A model generated the notes under the pieces. That model was given only the letters and a program-made list of their open reading frames with translations, had not been told where the DNA came from and did no database searches. Shown piece after piece: positions 16,714 to 26,012 of a stretch of DNA of 64,000 nt (position 1 is its first letter; every line of letters starts with the position of its first letter). The DNA comes from an uncultured Pseudomonadota bacterium. Its GTDB lineage: Bacteria; Pseudomonadota; Gammaproteobacteria; Burkholderiales; JALYOK01. The position numbers were made by a program, and so were the translations under genes. The DNA lies in assembly GCA_902826775.1 (NCBI GenBank), contig CADEHE010000002.1, forward strand, positions 434,001 to 498,000, in the 5' to 3' direction.

Positions 16714-16906
16714 TTGTTGGTGCGGCATCTCTTTTCCCGGCTCGTCGCTTAGCATCGCATCATTGCCGACGCACCGTTGCGGGCTGGCCGCCGCTTCGTA
16801 GCTAGCCCGCTTGCGCCTAGCCTCGCTTTTGCTGGCGGCGTTGCCTGTGTCGATTGCTTTTCTTGCCCAACCCAGCTCGCTTCCCGCTTGGCCTGGCGCA
16901 ACCGCA

Positions 16907-17674
16907 CTAACCGGCGTCGCGCCAGCCCAATCCTTGATTCTGATCTGCTACCGCGATCCATTCGGGCGCACATTTAAGCGCACTTGCCAGGGCCTGGCGC
17001 GCGAGCGCGGGGCGATTGTTGGTTGTGCTCAGGTGCGCCGCGACTAAGCAGCGTAACCGGCTGCTATCGATGCGTTGCAGCAGCGCGGCAGCGGCGGCGT
17101 TATCGAGATGGCCCGTGCGCCCCGCTACGCGCGCCTTGAGCGAGGCGGGATAAGGCCCATCGCGCAGCAAATCGACGTCGTGGTTGCACTCCAATACAAT
17201 GGCATTGCAGCCACTGAGCATTGCTTCGATATGCGGTGTTAACGCACCAACATCCGTCAACAGTCCCAATCGGCCATTAGCCGCCTCAAACACAAACTGC
17301 ACCGGTTCGCGCGCATCGTGCGGGACGGGAAAAGGTTTTACCCACAAATCGCGCAGCGCAAATGGCGCATGGCTATCGATAACATGCGTCTGTGCGGTGG
17401 CGGTGGCGCGGCCCGGCAAACTCGCCAGCGTGCCGTGGGTAAGATAGATCGCGGCTCCGGACTTGGCTGCCGCGCGCGCGACGCCGCCGGAATGGTCACC
17501 GTGCTCATGGGTGACGAGAATGGCGTCGATCTGCTCGAGCGCCACGCCCAGGCGCGCTAAGCGCGCTTCGGTTTCTGCCAAACCGAATCCGCAGTCAACC
17601 AGCAGTCGCACCTCGGCGGTCTCGACCAACAGCGCGTTGCCTTCGCTGCCGCTACCCAGTAGCGCGAAGCGCAT
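16907..17674 (-). CDS. MBL-fold metallo-hydrolase (YycJ/WalJ-like)
   Basis: A 255-residue metallo-beta-lactamase-fold protein: start MRFALLGSGSEGNALLVE, then LLVDCGFG, the metal motif THEHGDHSGG (about 56-65), and later LLTDVGALTPHI and LECNHDVDLL. This is the YycJ group, which are cytoplasmic phosphodiesterase-like hydrolases; related proteins act in DNA repair. ATG 17674 is used; a GTG one codon earlier is possible. It lies 28 bases after bamC on the same strand, so dapA-bamC-MBL may form one operon, an order common in betaproteobacteria. Confidence 0.85.
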   Translation of the reverse strand: MRFALLGSGSEGNALLVETAEVRLLVDCGFGLAETEARLARLGVALEQIDAILVTHEHGDHSGGVARAAAKSGAAIYLTHGTLASLPGRATATAQTHVIDSHAPFALRDLWVKPFPVPHDAREPVQFVFEAANGRLGLLTDVGALTPHIEAMLSGCNAIVLECNHDVDLLRDGPYPASLKARVAGRTGHLDNAAAAALLQRIDSSRLRCLVAAHLSTTNNRPALARQALASALKCAPEWIAVADQNQGLGWRDAG

Positions 17675-17702
17675 CACTGGGGAACGCGGCGATACGCTTC
17701 GA

Positions 17703-18830
17703 TCACTTCAGCTGATCGTAAAGCAGACTAATGATTCGGTTGGCTGCGTCGGATTTCTCCGGCGCGCCCGCATCGTTCTGCACTGCCACCTGGGTCAATT
17801 CGCCGGCCTGCGCGAGCTGAATGCGATACTGCGCGCCTTGCTGGGCTTTGGCATCGTTCTTCCGCCAGAAAGCGAGTCGCGAGAGCAGTCCTTTGCTTTC
17901 CGTCTTCTCTGCATTCGGCTCCACATAGCGCACGAAGTACAAACCTTTGGAGCGGTCACGATCTTCCACGGTAAAGCCAATGCGATCGAGCGCCAAGCCC
18001 ACGCGCCGCCAAGCCCGCTCAAAGCCGTCCACCACGGTCAATTCGTTGGCGCCGCCGGCGCCGCGCGCGATACGCGCCTTGCTTTCGGTCTTGGTATCCG
18101 CGACGGTCTGCGCGCGCGCATCGTCGGCGTTGAATTTCGCCATCAGCCGCTGCAGCATTTCAGCCTCGAGTTCCGGATCGGACGGACGCGGCTGCCACTT
18201 CGTTTGGCTCTTGCCCTCGGACACGTAAATCTCGTACATGCCGCGATGACTAATATAAATCTCGGTCGAGCCCTGGTCGGCGCCGCGCTCGATACGCGTG
18301 CGGAACTTGTCGCGCTCTGGCGTCGAGTACGCATCATCCAGCACTTTGCTGACCCACTTGCGTATGCCGCCTTCAGCGATCTTGGCGCGGTTTTCCGCCC
18401 AGTCCGTTTCCATGACCCCAGCCTCGGGGCGTTCAACATTGATAATGAAACCGAGTTCGTTCCAAAACTCCTTGACGGCGGGCCATACCTCATCGGCTTT
18501 GGCGCCCACCACCAGCCAGCGTTGCGCGCCGGCGCGCTCCACACGAACTTTGTTTGAACCAGGGAGTATGTTGCTGGCAGCCTTTTCAGGAGCCGCATCT
18601 CGGTCCTTACTGTAGTCAGAATACGTCGCCGCCCCCTTGCCTTGCGCATCCGGCACGGCGTAGCGGTCATCTTGGGTCGGCGCCGTCAGGTCCGGCGGCA
18701 CTTCCAACGGCGTGGTTTTTTTGCCTTGCGAACGGTAGTCGATCTTCTTGTTCTGAATAACAGTGGTACCGCAGCCGATGAGTGCGAGCCCGAGCCCGAG
18801 CACGGCCGCGCGCAGCAGTGGGCCAATCAT
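17703..18830 (-). CDS. bamC: Outer membrane protein assembly factor BamC
   Basis: A 375-residue lipoprotein (lipobox LIGC, Cys20) of the BAM complex that inserts beta-barrel proteins into the outer membrane. The unstructured N-terminal part with PLEVPPDLTAPTQDDRYAVP is typical of BamC, as are the two helix-grip domains that follow (RWLVVGAKADEVWPAVKEFW near 105, and VDGFERAWRRVGLALDRIGF near 265). It lies between dapA and an MBL-fold hydrolase gene; dapA-bamC (dapA-nlpB) adjacency is widely conserved. Confidence 0.93.
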   Translation of the reverse strand: MIGPLLRAAVLGLGLALIGCGTTVIQNKKIDYRSQGKKTTPLEVPPDLTAPTQDDRYAVPDAQGKGAATYSDYSKDRDAAPEKAASNILPGSNKVRVERAGAQRWLVVGAKADEVWPAVKEFWNELGFIINVERPEAGVMETDWAENRAKIAEGGIRKWVSKVLDDAYSTPERDKFRTRIERGADQGSTEIYISHRGMYEIYVSEGKSQTKWQPRPSDPELEAEMLQRLMAKFNADDARAQTVADTKTESKARIARGAGGANELTVVDGFERAWRRVGLALDRIGFTVEDRDRSKGLYFVRYVEPNAEKTESKGLLSRLAFWRKNDAKAQQGAQYRIQLAQAGELTQVAVQNDAGAPEKSDAANRIISLLYDQLK

Positions 18831-18978
18831 GAGTAAACCTCCAAGGTTTCAATGAGGCTGGAAAATGTGATGTAAAACTTTGGTTGCACTTCACCACGCG
18901 CAGCCGTTTGCGGGTGTGCAGCCGAGAAAGCGCCGGCGGCCGCGCCGATTGTCGGGCACTGACGCGCTGGCGCTGTGG

Positions 18979-19854
18979 TCAATCTATGCCCGCCTGTCGC
19001 ATCGCGCGCGTGAGCCTGTCGTGGTGTTGTTCCGACAACGGCGTCATCGGCAAGCGCATGCCCGCTTTGATCTTGCCCATGCGCTGCAAGGCCCATTTGA
19101 CCGGTATGGGATTGGCCTCGACAAACAAATCGCGATGCAACGCCAATAGCCGATTGTTGCGCTCGCGCGCTTTTTGCAACTCCCCCGCCAGCGCCGCGCT
19201 GCACATTTGCTGCATCAGTCGCGGGGCAACATTGGCCGTGACGGAAATCACACCATGCCCGCCCATCAGCATGAAGGCGAGCGCCGTGCCATCGTCACCC
19301 GTATACAACGCAAATGTGGGCGGCGCCCGCAAGACCAAATCGGCGGCGCGCTCGATATTGCCGGTTGCATCTTTGATGCCGACGACATTCGGCACCTGCG
19401 CAAGCCGCAGCGTGGTGTCGTTGGACATGTCCGCGACCGTTCGCCCAGGCACGTTGTACATGATCATCGGCAGGTCGACAGCTTCCGCGATCGCGCGAAA
19501 ATGCCGGTACAAGCCCTCCTGTGTCGGCTTGTTGTAATAGGGCACCACCGAAAGATGCGAATGCGCCCCCACCTTCTTGGCGAAATGAGCGAGCTCGATC
19601 GCTTCGCTGGTCGCATTGCCGCCCGTGCCTGCGATCACGGGCACGCGCCCGGCCACGTGTTTGACCGCGGTCTCGATTAGGGCGCAATGCTCTTCTACAT
19701 CAACGGTAGGCGATTCACCCGTGGTGCCCACGATGACAATGCCGGCAGTGCCCTCGCCAATGTGCCAATCGATCAGCGCGCGCAGTGTGTCTAGATCGAG
19801 TTTGCCATTGTCGTGCATGGGCGAAACGATGGCGACGATACTACCGGTTAACAT
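18979..19854 (-). CDS. dapA: 4-hydroxy-tetrahydrodipicolinate synthase
   Basis: A 291-residue DapA that condenses pyruvate and aspartate semialdehyde in lysine and meso-diaminopimelate synthesis. The Schiff-base lysine is Lys161 in GIKDATG, Tyr133 is in YNVPGRT, and the substrate motifs GTTGESPT (43-50) and YYNKPTQEG are present. AAGG stands 7 bases before the ATG at 19854. bamC follows 148 bases downstream on the same strand. Confidence 0.96.
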   Translation of the reverse strand: MLTGSIVAIVSPMHDNGKLDLDTLRALIDWHIGEGTAGIVIVGTTGESPTVDVEEHCALIETAVKHVAGRVPVIAGTGGNATSEAIELAHFAKKVGAHSHLSVVPYYNKPTQEGLYRHFRAIAEAVDLPMIMYNVPGRTVADMSNDTTLRLAQVPNVVGIKDATGNIERAADLVLRAPPTFALYTGDDGTALAFMLMGGHGVISVTANVAPRLMQQMCSAALAGELQKARERNNRLLALHRDLFVEANPIPVKWALQRMGKIKAGMRLPMTPLSEQHHDRLTRAMRQAGID

Positions 19855-19929
19855 GGGTGTGCCTTGATCGAATGGGTTCCATAAAACATGTGCGAGTTTA
19901 GCTCAATTCCACCGGCGGCTGGGAGACTG

Positions 19930-20493
19930 CTAGAGTCCAAGCGGGACTAACGGCACACTCGCCGCTTTGATCGCGCACACACGCTGCACCAACGCGGGTT
20001 TGGGCTGATCAACGAAGCAATCCTGGTACGCGATGACCCGCAATACCCCCAGCACCCGCTGCAACAGCTCGCCCGGCTCCAACAAGAAATCCGGATTGCT
20101 GGGCTTGCCGAAGCGCTCGTTGCCGCGCGCAAACGTCTCGTACAACAGCATGCCGTTGGGCGCGAGTGCCGCGAGCAGCGAGTCGAACAGCGGCCGGTGT
20201 AAGTAATTGGTGACAACGATCGCATCGAACACCGCATCGGCGTAGGGCCACGCTTGTGCTTCCAGATCGTGGCGTTGGACATCGATGCTCACCCGCGGTC
20301 GTGCTGCATCCGCCCATGCACTCAGCGCGCCGATGTCGCGATCAACGGCCACCACGCGATGTCCCAACTGCGCTAGGAAGCGGGCATGGCGTCCGGTGCC
20401 ACAAGCCAGATCCAACACGCGCGAGTTGGGTGCGAACAGGCTCGACCACTTCGCCACCCACGGCGACGGGATACTCAGAGCCTGATCAAGCAC
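19930..20493 (-). CDS. Class I SAM-dependent methyltransferase
   Basis: A 187-residue Rossmann-fold methyltransferase with motif I VLDLACGTGRHARFL, motif II VVAVDRDIGALSAW and the post-I region DAIVVTNYLHRPLF, like the TehB-type small methyltransferases. The C-terminal part is short, so the substrate cannot be predicted. It lies 75 bases before dapA on the same strand and may share its transcript. Confidence 0.8.
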   Translation of the reverse strand: MLDQALSIPSPWVAKWSSLFAPNSRVLDLACGTGRHARFLAQLGHRVVAVDRDIGALSAWADAARPRVSIDVQRHDLEAQAWPYADAVFDAIVVTNYLHRPLFDSLLAALAPNGMLLYETFARGNERFGKPSNPDFLLEPGELLQRVLGVLRVIAYQDCFVDQPKPALVQRVCAIKAASVPLVPLGL

Positions 20494-20866
20494 TCAAATT
20501 GCCCTTCTTTTCCATCGATTGGTTTGTTGTCAAAACCAAATTGCTGATTGAAAATAAGAAACGTTGACTCAGGCCCGCCGCTGTCACCGGCAGATGTTTA
20601 CAAATCACCTGGTTGAAAATTCGCTTGGCAAACCGTAGCATGGATTCACTCGCAAAACCGCTGTTCTGCCATCGAGCATACGCCGCGCGGTACTTCGTCA
20701 CTGTAATCACACTGACACCCAAGCTGCCGGCACTCTCAATCGGTTAAACCGACCGCGAACAAGGAGGGAAAACCGCAATCCGAATACTCTACCAGGCAGA
20801 CCGATATAACCAAAGAAAGAGACGATCAACACACAACTACAGCGTTGCTACCAAGGAGCCGTGACC
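20494..20866. other. Intergenic region upstream of rpfF with palindrome
   Basis: 373 bases between the divergent methyltransferase and rpfF genes. I see no convincing gene. A near-perfect palindrome TCGGTTAAACCGA lies at 20740-20752 and could be an operator. A perfect Shine-Dalgarno-like AAGGAGG at 20761-20767 has no start codon at a usable distance. The real rpfF ribosome site AAGGAG is at 20853-20858. Confidence 0.5.
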
Positions 20867-21778
20867 ATGAACGCAGTCATCGAACACACTAAAGTTCTTC
20901 AACCGACCTTGCGGCAAGTCCGCGCCAGCTTCGACCAAGAGTTTGGCGTGCAGTGGACTTACCTGAGCCCCTTCGGGCGGCCGTGCTTCAACCGCGGTCT
21001 ATTGCTAGACCTGCTGGCGCACTACGACAATCTGGAATCAACCGGATGCACAGTGCTCGAAGACGGCTCCAAGCATACGATACGCTTTGATGTGGCGGCA
21101 TCGGATGTCAATGGCATTTTCAATCTCGGCGGCGATTTATCTTTATTTCGAGAACTCATTGCCAAGCGCGACGATGCCGAGCTGCTGGCCTATGCCAGGT
21201 TGTGCATCGAGAACGTGTGGAATCGCTTGCGGCGCTACGGTCAAGACACCGTAACCATTGCGCTGGTACAAGGCAAGGCGCTGGGGGGCGGGTTCGAGGC
21301 AGCTCTATCGAGCCAGGTATTGGTGGCCGAGCGCAGCGCTCAGTTTGGCCTGCCCGAAGTGTTGTTCAATCTCTTTCCGGGAATGGGTGCTTACAGCATA
21401 CTCTCGCGCCGCATCGGCCAACGCGAGGCGGAGAGAATGATATTAAGCGGCCGTCTCTACAGCGCGGAAGAACTACACGGCCTCGGCCTGGTTGATGTGC
21501 TCGCCGATGATGGCCAGGGCGAGTTCGCCGTGCTGGACTACATTCGCGAACACCAGCGTCGCAGCAACGCCATCGCATCGGTCCTGCGCTGCCGGCAGAT
21601 TTGCAATCCAGTAACGCACGATGAACTAATTGGCGTGGCCGAGGAATGGGTGCAGGCGGCGCTCAAACTGCAACCGCGCGATCTCAAGATGATGGACCGG
21701 CTAGTGCAAGGCCAGGAGCGCTTGCTGCGGCCGCAGCAAACTCAAGTTAGTCCGGGTTTGGCGCTCGCTTTGGCGTAG
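20867..21778 (+). CDS. rpfF: DSF synthase RpfF (enoyl-CoA hydratase fold)
   Basis: A 303-residue crotonase-fold enzyme. RpfF dehydrates a 3-hydroxyacyl-ACP and releases the diffusible signal factor, a cis-2-unsaturated fatty acid. The RpfF marks are GKALGGGFEAALSSQVLVAE and FGLPEVLFNLFPGMGAYS; these carry Glu144 and Glu164, 20 residues apart as in the known catalytic pair of Xanthomonas RpfF. FNLGGDLSLFRELI is also typical. The start is set at ATG 20867 because AAGGAG lies 8 bases before it; a GTG two codons earlier is too close. The 3-prime end overlaps the end of rpfC by 37 bases, tail to tail. Confidence 0.92.
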   Translation: MNAVIEHTKVLQPTLRQVRASFDQEFGVQWTYLSPFGRPCFNRGLLLDLLAHYDNLESTGCTVLEDGSKHTIRFDVAASDVNGIFNLGGDLSLFRELIAKRDDAELLAYARLCIENVWNRLRRYGQDTVTIALVQGKALGGGFEAALSSQVLVAERSAQFGLPEVLFNLFPGMGAYSILSRRIGQREAERMILSGRLYSAEELHGLGLVDVLADDGQGEFAVLDYIREHQRRSNAIASVLRCRQICNPVTHDELIGVAEEWVQAALKLQPRDLKMMDRLVQGQERLLRPQQTQVSPGLALALA

Positions 21779-24315
21779 TCGCGCAATGCTTCCCTCACGC
21801 GGGCGAACTCCACGCGAATCTCAGCCAACAGCACGGGATGCCGGCGCGACATCCCGTGCCCGCTGACGACTCTAGCTTGATTGCAGAGCAGGACCAGGTG
21901 ATCGGCTCCCAAGTTGCTGGCGGAGCCTTTGATGGCGTGGGCAGCGTCGCGAAACAGCGTCGCGTTCTTGATTCGAATCGCCGTCTCCATTTCGCCCAGT
22001 GCGTATTCGGTATCGACCACAAAACCCTCGATCAAGTTGCGCAGAAATGCTCGATCAGAACTAAGCGCGGCGAGCTCTTCGATCACGTTGAGCCGCACCG
22101 GCTGCCCCGGCACGGTTTGTTCCGGCGCTTTGACACGATCTGAGGAAAGTTCCGGGGTTTTCGGTTGGTTGCGCCCGGGACCGGCCATCGTATGCATGCG
22201 CTCGGCCAGTTCGGCAAGCTGCACCGGTTTGGGCAAGAACGCGTCGGCACCCGCCTCCATTGCCTCGCGCACTGCTTCCTGAGTCGCATCGGCGCTTAGC
22301 ATCAATATTGGCAACCGAGTGCCTGCCGGCTCCTGAACGCGCCATGCCTTGAGCACGTCGATACCGCTCACATCGGGCATGCGCACATCCAGAATGGCAA
22401 GATCAAAATGCGCCTTGGCAAGGTGATCGAGTGCTTCGTCGCCGGAAGTGGCCGCCACAACAGTATGGCCACCGCGCCGCAGCGCCGTTTCAAGGATCGT
22501 GCGGTTAGTTGCGTTATCGTCCGCAAGCAGAACCGAGTAGCACGGGAAGGCGCCCGGCCAGCCCAGCGCGGCAATGGCTGCGATGCTGACTTCGCGCGCT
22601 CGCGCCGGATTGTGGCCGGCATGCAGCGCGTTGAATAGGACGGTTTTGTCGATAGGCGCGGGCACCAATGCCGCAAAACCCGCCGCGAACAAAGCCTCTA
22701 CGGTGTGCGGGCTTGTTTCTTTGTAGACCCCCACGAGCAAGGGGCGCGGCAACGGCTGCGAAGCGAACACTTTTGCCGAAGTAAGCAGGTCGTGCTGATC
22801 GCCAGCGCCGATAAGCACCAGATCAAAGACACGCTGCGGCGGCATCGATCGGGCAAGCTCAGCCACATTTACCGCCGTAGCCCCATGCTGAACTTGGAAC
22901 GGTACACCCCATCCACGCAGGTAGCTCTGACAAAGCTCCAAGTCAACCGGCGCGAGTCCGAGCAGCAACACTCGCATCTCTGCCAGAGAGCTGTGCTTGG
23001 CAAGTGCACCGTCCCCTTCGATTAGCGCCACGGGCACTTCAAACCAGAAACGTGCCCCCTTACCTTCTTCGCTCTCTACGCCAATGCTGCCGCCCATCAA
23101 CTGAACCAGTTGCCGGGCAATTGCGGTGCCCAAACCGGTGCCGCCAAAGCGCCGTGTGACGCTTTCGTCTGCTTGGGTAAACGGGTCGAATATGCTGGAT
23201 TGAAGGTGCTTAGGAATCCCGATGCCGGTATCTTGCACCTCAAAGCGCAAGCGCGCGTGAGAGCCCTGCCGATCCAACAACTCGCAACTAAGACGGACGC
23301 TGCCTCCGGCGGGAGTAAACTTGACTGCATTGCCGACAAGATTCATGAGCACCTGCCGCAACTTTGCCTCGTCGCTCCAAACGAGTTCGGGCAGGGTTTG
23401 CGGCAATGCCAACGTCAACGCAATCGACTTCTGCCGCGCCGAAAAGTCAAACAGCTTGTGTACGCCCTCGATCAGGCTCGGCAAACTAAACTCCTCGCGA
23501 GCCACCTCAAGCTTGCCGGATTCGATCTTGGAGATGTCGAGAATGTTCTGAATGAGCGAGAGCAGCGCGCGCGAACTTTCTTCCAAAGTCTCAAGTAATC
23601 CGCGTTGCTCCTCGTCACCGCCTTTGGGCCGCAACAGCTGCGCGATGCCTAGAATGCCGTTTAGCGGCGTCCGGATCTCGTGACTCATTGTGGCGAGAAA
23701 CCGGCTCTTGGCCGCGCTGGCGCTCTCAGCTTTCGCCAACGCAGTAGACAGGCGCGCCAGCAGGCCTGCGGCATACAGAGGCACCAGCACTAGAGTAAGC
23801 AGCAGCCCGACGCTCAGCGTGCTCTGCCCCGACCAAAAGGAACTCTGCAACCAAACAACGCTGAAGCCGATCAGGCTAAGCGCTTGGCACACAAACAAAT
23901 ACTTGGTGCCGTACCGCACGCCGTAGCCAATCGTAATCCAAAGGTAGACGCCATAGAGAGGGGAGCCTGCCGCGCCGGCGGACACCATAAAGAACGTGGT
24001 GGCTACATTGTCGGCGACCATCGCCAGAAAGCGGCGCATAACCGACGCCGCAGGTTGCGCCACGATCGCGAGGAAAATTCCCGCCGAAAAGGCAATGAAT
24101 ATTGCGCCGGCAATTATTTCAACAACATAGCTTGTGCCAGACGGCGCGCGCCATTGCAGCACCACCAGATACACCATCACGACGGCGCAAATAGCCAATC
24201 GCACCAGCGCTTGTTCGTGCTCAGAATCACCACGTTGCGACAGCCTGAGGCGCAGGCGCGCCAAGCCATTCAGATCGCCCGGTATCGGAACTGGAGATGC
24301 CGAGTTGGCCGCCAC
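21742..24315 (-). CDS. rpfC: Hybrid sensor histidine kinase RpfC (DSF sensor)
   Basis: An 857-residue hybrid kinase. Order: an N-terminal membrane part of about five helices (35-195), HisKA with His212 in MSHEIRTPLNGIL, HATPase (DTGIGIPKHLQ and GGTGLGTAIA), a degenerate receiver-like segment (about 447-560), a true receiver with Asp643 in ILDVRMPDVSG, and a C-terminal HPt domain with His793 in AHAIKGSASNLG. This is the RpfC layout. It senses DSF and phosphorylates RpfG; in Xanthomonas its receiver also restrains RpfF. The start is GTG 24315, 8 bases after the rpfG stop. It is longer than Xanthomonas RpfC mainly because of the extra receiver-like segment. Confidence 0.9.
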   Translation of the reverse strand: MAANSASPVPIPGDLNGLARLRLRLSQRGDSEHEQALVRLAICAVVMVYLVVLQWRAPSGTSYVVEIIAGAIFIAFSAGIFLAIVAQPAASVMRRFLAMVADNVATTFFMVSAGAAGSPLYGVYLWITIGYGVRYGTKYLFVCQALSLIGFSVVWLQSSFWSGQSTLSVGLLLTLVLVPLYAAGLLARLSTALAKAESASAAKSRFLATMSHEIRTPLNGILGIAQLLRPKGGDEEQRGLLETLEESSRALLSLIQNILDISKIESGKLEVAREEFSLPSLIEGVHKLFDFSARQKSIALTLALPQTLPELVWSDEAKLRQVLMNLVGNAVKFTPAGGSVRLSCELLDRQGSHARLRFEVQDTGIGIPKHLQSSIFDPFTQADESVTRRFGGTGLGTAIARQLVQLMGGSIGVESEEGKGARFWFEVPVALIEGDGALAKHSSLAEMRVLLLGLAPVDLELCQSYLRGWGVPFQVQHGATAVNVAELARSMPPQRVFDLVLIGAGDQHDLLTSAKVFASQPLPRPLLVGVYKETSPHTVEALFAAGFAALVPAPIDKTVLFNALHAGHNPARAREVSIAAIAALGWPGAFPCYSVLLADDNATNRTILETALRRGGHTVVAATSGDEALDHLAKAHFDLAILDVRMPDVSGIDVLKAWRVQEPAGTRLPILMLSADATQEAVREAMEAGADAFLPKPVQLAELAERMHTMAGPGRNQPKTPELSSDRVKAPEQTVPGQPVRLNVIEELAALSSDRAFLRNLIEGFVVDTEYALGEMETAIRIKNATLFRDAAHAIKGSASNLGADHLVLLCNQARVVSGHGMSRRHPVLLAEIRVEFARVREALRDYAKASAKPGLT

Positions 24316-24323
24316 GGAACGAA

Positions 24324-25415
24324 CTAGTGATTGCTCGCCACGGGCTCGGCGAAGCGGTTTCGCACCACCATCACCTTATCCAGTTGCAGGCGAAACGCAT
24401 CGACGCAGCGCGGATCAAAATGGAACCCGCGCTGCTGATCGAGGTACTTCAGCGCGTCTTCGGCGGACCATGCAGACTTGTAGGGCCGATGGCTGGTGAG
24501 CGCGTCGAACACATCGGCGACGGCCACGATGCGCGCTTCGAGCGGGATGTCCTCTCCAACCAGCCCGTCCGGGTAGCCGGTGCCATCGAACTTCTCGTGG
24601 TGCCGCAACGCGACCACCGCACCGGAACGCAGGTACTTCGATGGACTATCTTTAAGGATATCGTATCCTATGCGTGGGTGCTGGCGCATGACTTCGCGCT
24701 CCTGCGTGTCAAGGGTGCCGCGTTTGTGCAGCACGGTATCAGAGATGCCGATTTTGCCAATATCGTGCATCGGCGCGGCAAATTCGATCAAGTCGCACTC
24801 GTCATCCAAAAGGCCTAGCTTCTCGGCAATTAGCCGCGAGAACTTGGCCATTCGCAGCACATGATTGCCGGTATCGAGGTCGCGAAATTCTCCCGCGCGC
24901 GCCAAGCGGAATAAGGTTTCGCGCTCGCGCACTTGCACTTCACGCACGGCCTCGCCGACTTGCTGCTCCAGCAGCTGGGCGCGATCACGCAGCATGATCT
25001 GCTGTTTGCGCAGCACAAGTAAGTTGCGGCAGCGAGCGCGGCATTCGTATTGATCTACCGGCTTGTTGATGAAATCGGTCGCACCCGCTTCCAGAGCGCG
25101 ATAACGAATATCGCGATCCTCCACTACTGTCACCACCACAATCGGCACGTCGGTGCACGCCGGATTGGCGCGAAAGCGGCGGATCGCCTCCACACCGTCC
25201 ATCTGTGGCATCTTGTAGTCGGTCAGAATCAGATCAACCGGACGGCCTTTCGCCCATTCCAGCGCCACGCGCGGATCGGCAAACGACTGGATGCGCAGGC
25301 CGGGATCGATGCTGCGCATGATCTCTTCAAGAATAACCCGGCCGGTAGACTGATCATCAATTATCAGGATCGTGCTGCGGTATGAGGGCGCGGTGCTAAT
25401 TTGTCTGATGCTCAT
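24324..25415 (-). CDS. rpfG: Response regulator RpfG (REC + HD-GYP c-di-GMP phosphodiesterase)
   Basis: A 363-residue protein with a receiver domain (Asp66 in LILTDYKMPQMDG), a linker coiled coil (about 140-170) and an HD-GYP domain: His217-Asp218 in MHDIGKIGI, HHEKFDGTGYPDGL with G280-Y281-P282, and IVAVADVFDALTSHRPYK. All metal-binding residues of an active c-di-GMP phosphodiesterase appear present. After phosphorylation by RpfC it should lower c-di-GMP. It is the first gene of the rpfG-rpfC operon; rpfH, which lies between them in Xanthomonas, is missing. Confidence 0.92.
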   Translation of the reverse strand: MSIRQISTAPSYRSTILIIDDQSTGRVILEEIMRSIDPGLRIQSFADPRVALEWAKGRPVDLILTDYKMPQMDGVEAIRRFRANPACTDVPIVVVTVVEDRDIRYRALEAGATDFINKPVDQYECRARCRNLLVLRKQQIMLRDRAQLLEQQVGEAVREVQVRERETLFRLARAGEFRDLDTGNHVLRMAKFSRLIAEKLGLLDDECDLIEFAAPMHDIGKIGISDTVLHKRGTLDTQEREVMRQHPRIGYDILKDSPSKYLRSGAVVALRHHEKFDGTGYPDGLVGEDIPLEARIVAVADVFDALTSHRPYKSAWSAEDALKYLDQQRGFHFDPRCVDAFRLQLDKVMVVRNRFAEPVASNH

Positions 25416-26012
25416 GTTCTAGTGTTCGCCTCGTGCAAGCGACGCGGTCGTCGCTGAGTGGTTGCCATACGTCTATGCTCGGGACCGAGCGCGCGGAACA
25501 CGTGGCAGACTAGGTTAGTCCTTTTCTCACAGTGTTCCAAGCCCCGTGCACATTCGCCAGTGAGCCTTAAATTGTAGTTATGAGTGGCGTCTGGCAACGT
25601 TGCAAGAATCGCGCCATGGAACTAGTCGATGCTAGAATCGACTCATACTATCTACTGTAGTACTTGTAATCCGTTATCTATCAATTTAAACAGAGATGTA
25701 CTTATAACAGTACCTTGCCAATCTAAACAGAACAAGGGAACGCGGCCAGCGCCGTCGAGGTCAGTTCCCGGAAAGTGTTCAATTTTCTGACAACGCGGAC
25801 GCACGATTGAAACACCGGAATCGGTCAGCGCGCGTCGCCGGGCGAATGCCGCCGCGAGCAAATTTCTCCGCAACCACCATGCACAACCGTACTGGCAGCC
25901 GGAGCGTGTTCGCTTTCGTGCACGCTTCTTGCTCGCAAACGTTAACGGTTGGAACGGAACAAGCAAAGGTCTATTCTGTCCATTGATGCACACGCAGCAC
26001 GAAGGGAGTTAG
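25416..26012. other. Long intergenic region between rpfG and prkA
   Basis: About 600 bases between divergent operons. No credible gene was seen. The part 25600-25730 is clearly richer in A and T than its surroundings. It holds an inverted repeat GTCGAT-GCTAGA-ATCGAC at 25625-25642. The promoters of both operons should be here. I looked for a sigma-54 (-24/-12) site for prkA and did not find a good one. AGGGAG at 26003-26008 is the prkA ribosome site. Confidence 0.5.

Noticed and set aside
20486..20722. 78-codon frame on the minus strand upstream of the methyltransferase gene
   Set aside because: No ribosome site and no family-like composition; lies in the promoter region between divergent genes.
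20761..20767. Perfect Shine-Dalgarno sequence AAGGAGG
   Set aside because: No start codon within usable distance; probably chance or part of the leader.
25900..26012. Sigma-54 promoter for prkA, expected from E. coli yeaGH
   Set aside because: No TGGCAC-N5-TTGC-like sequence with correct spacing found.
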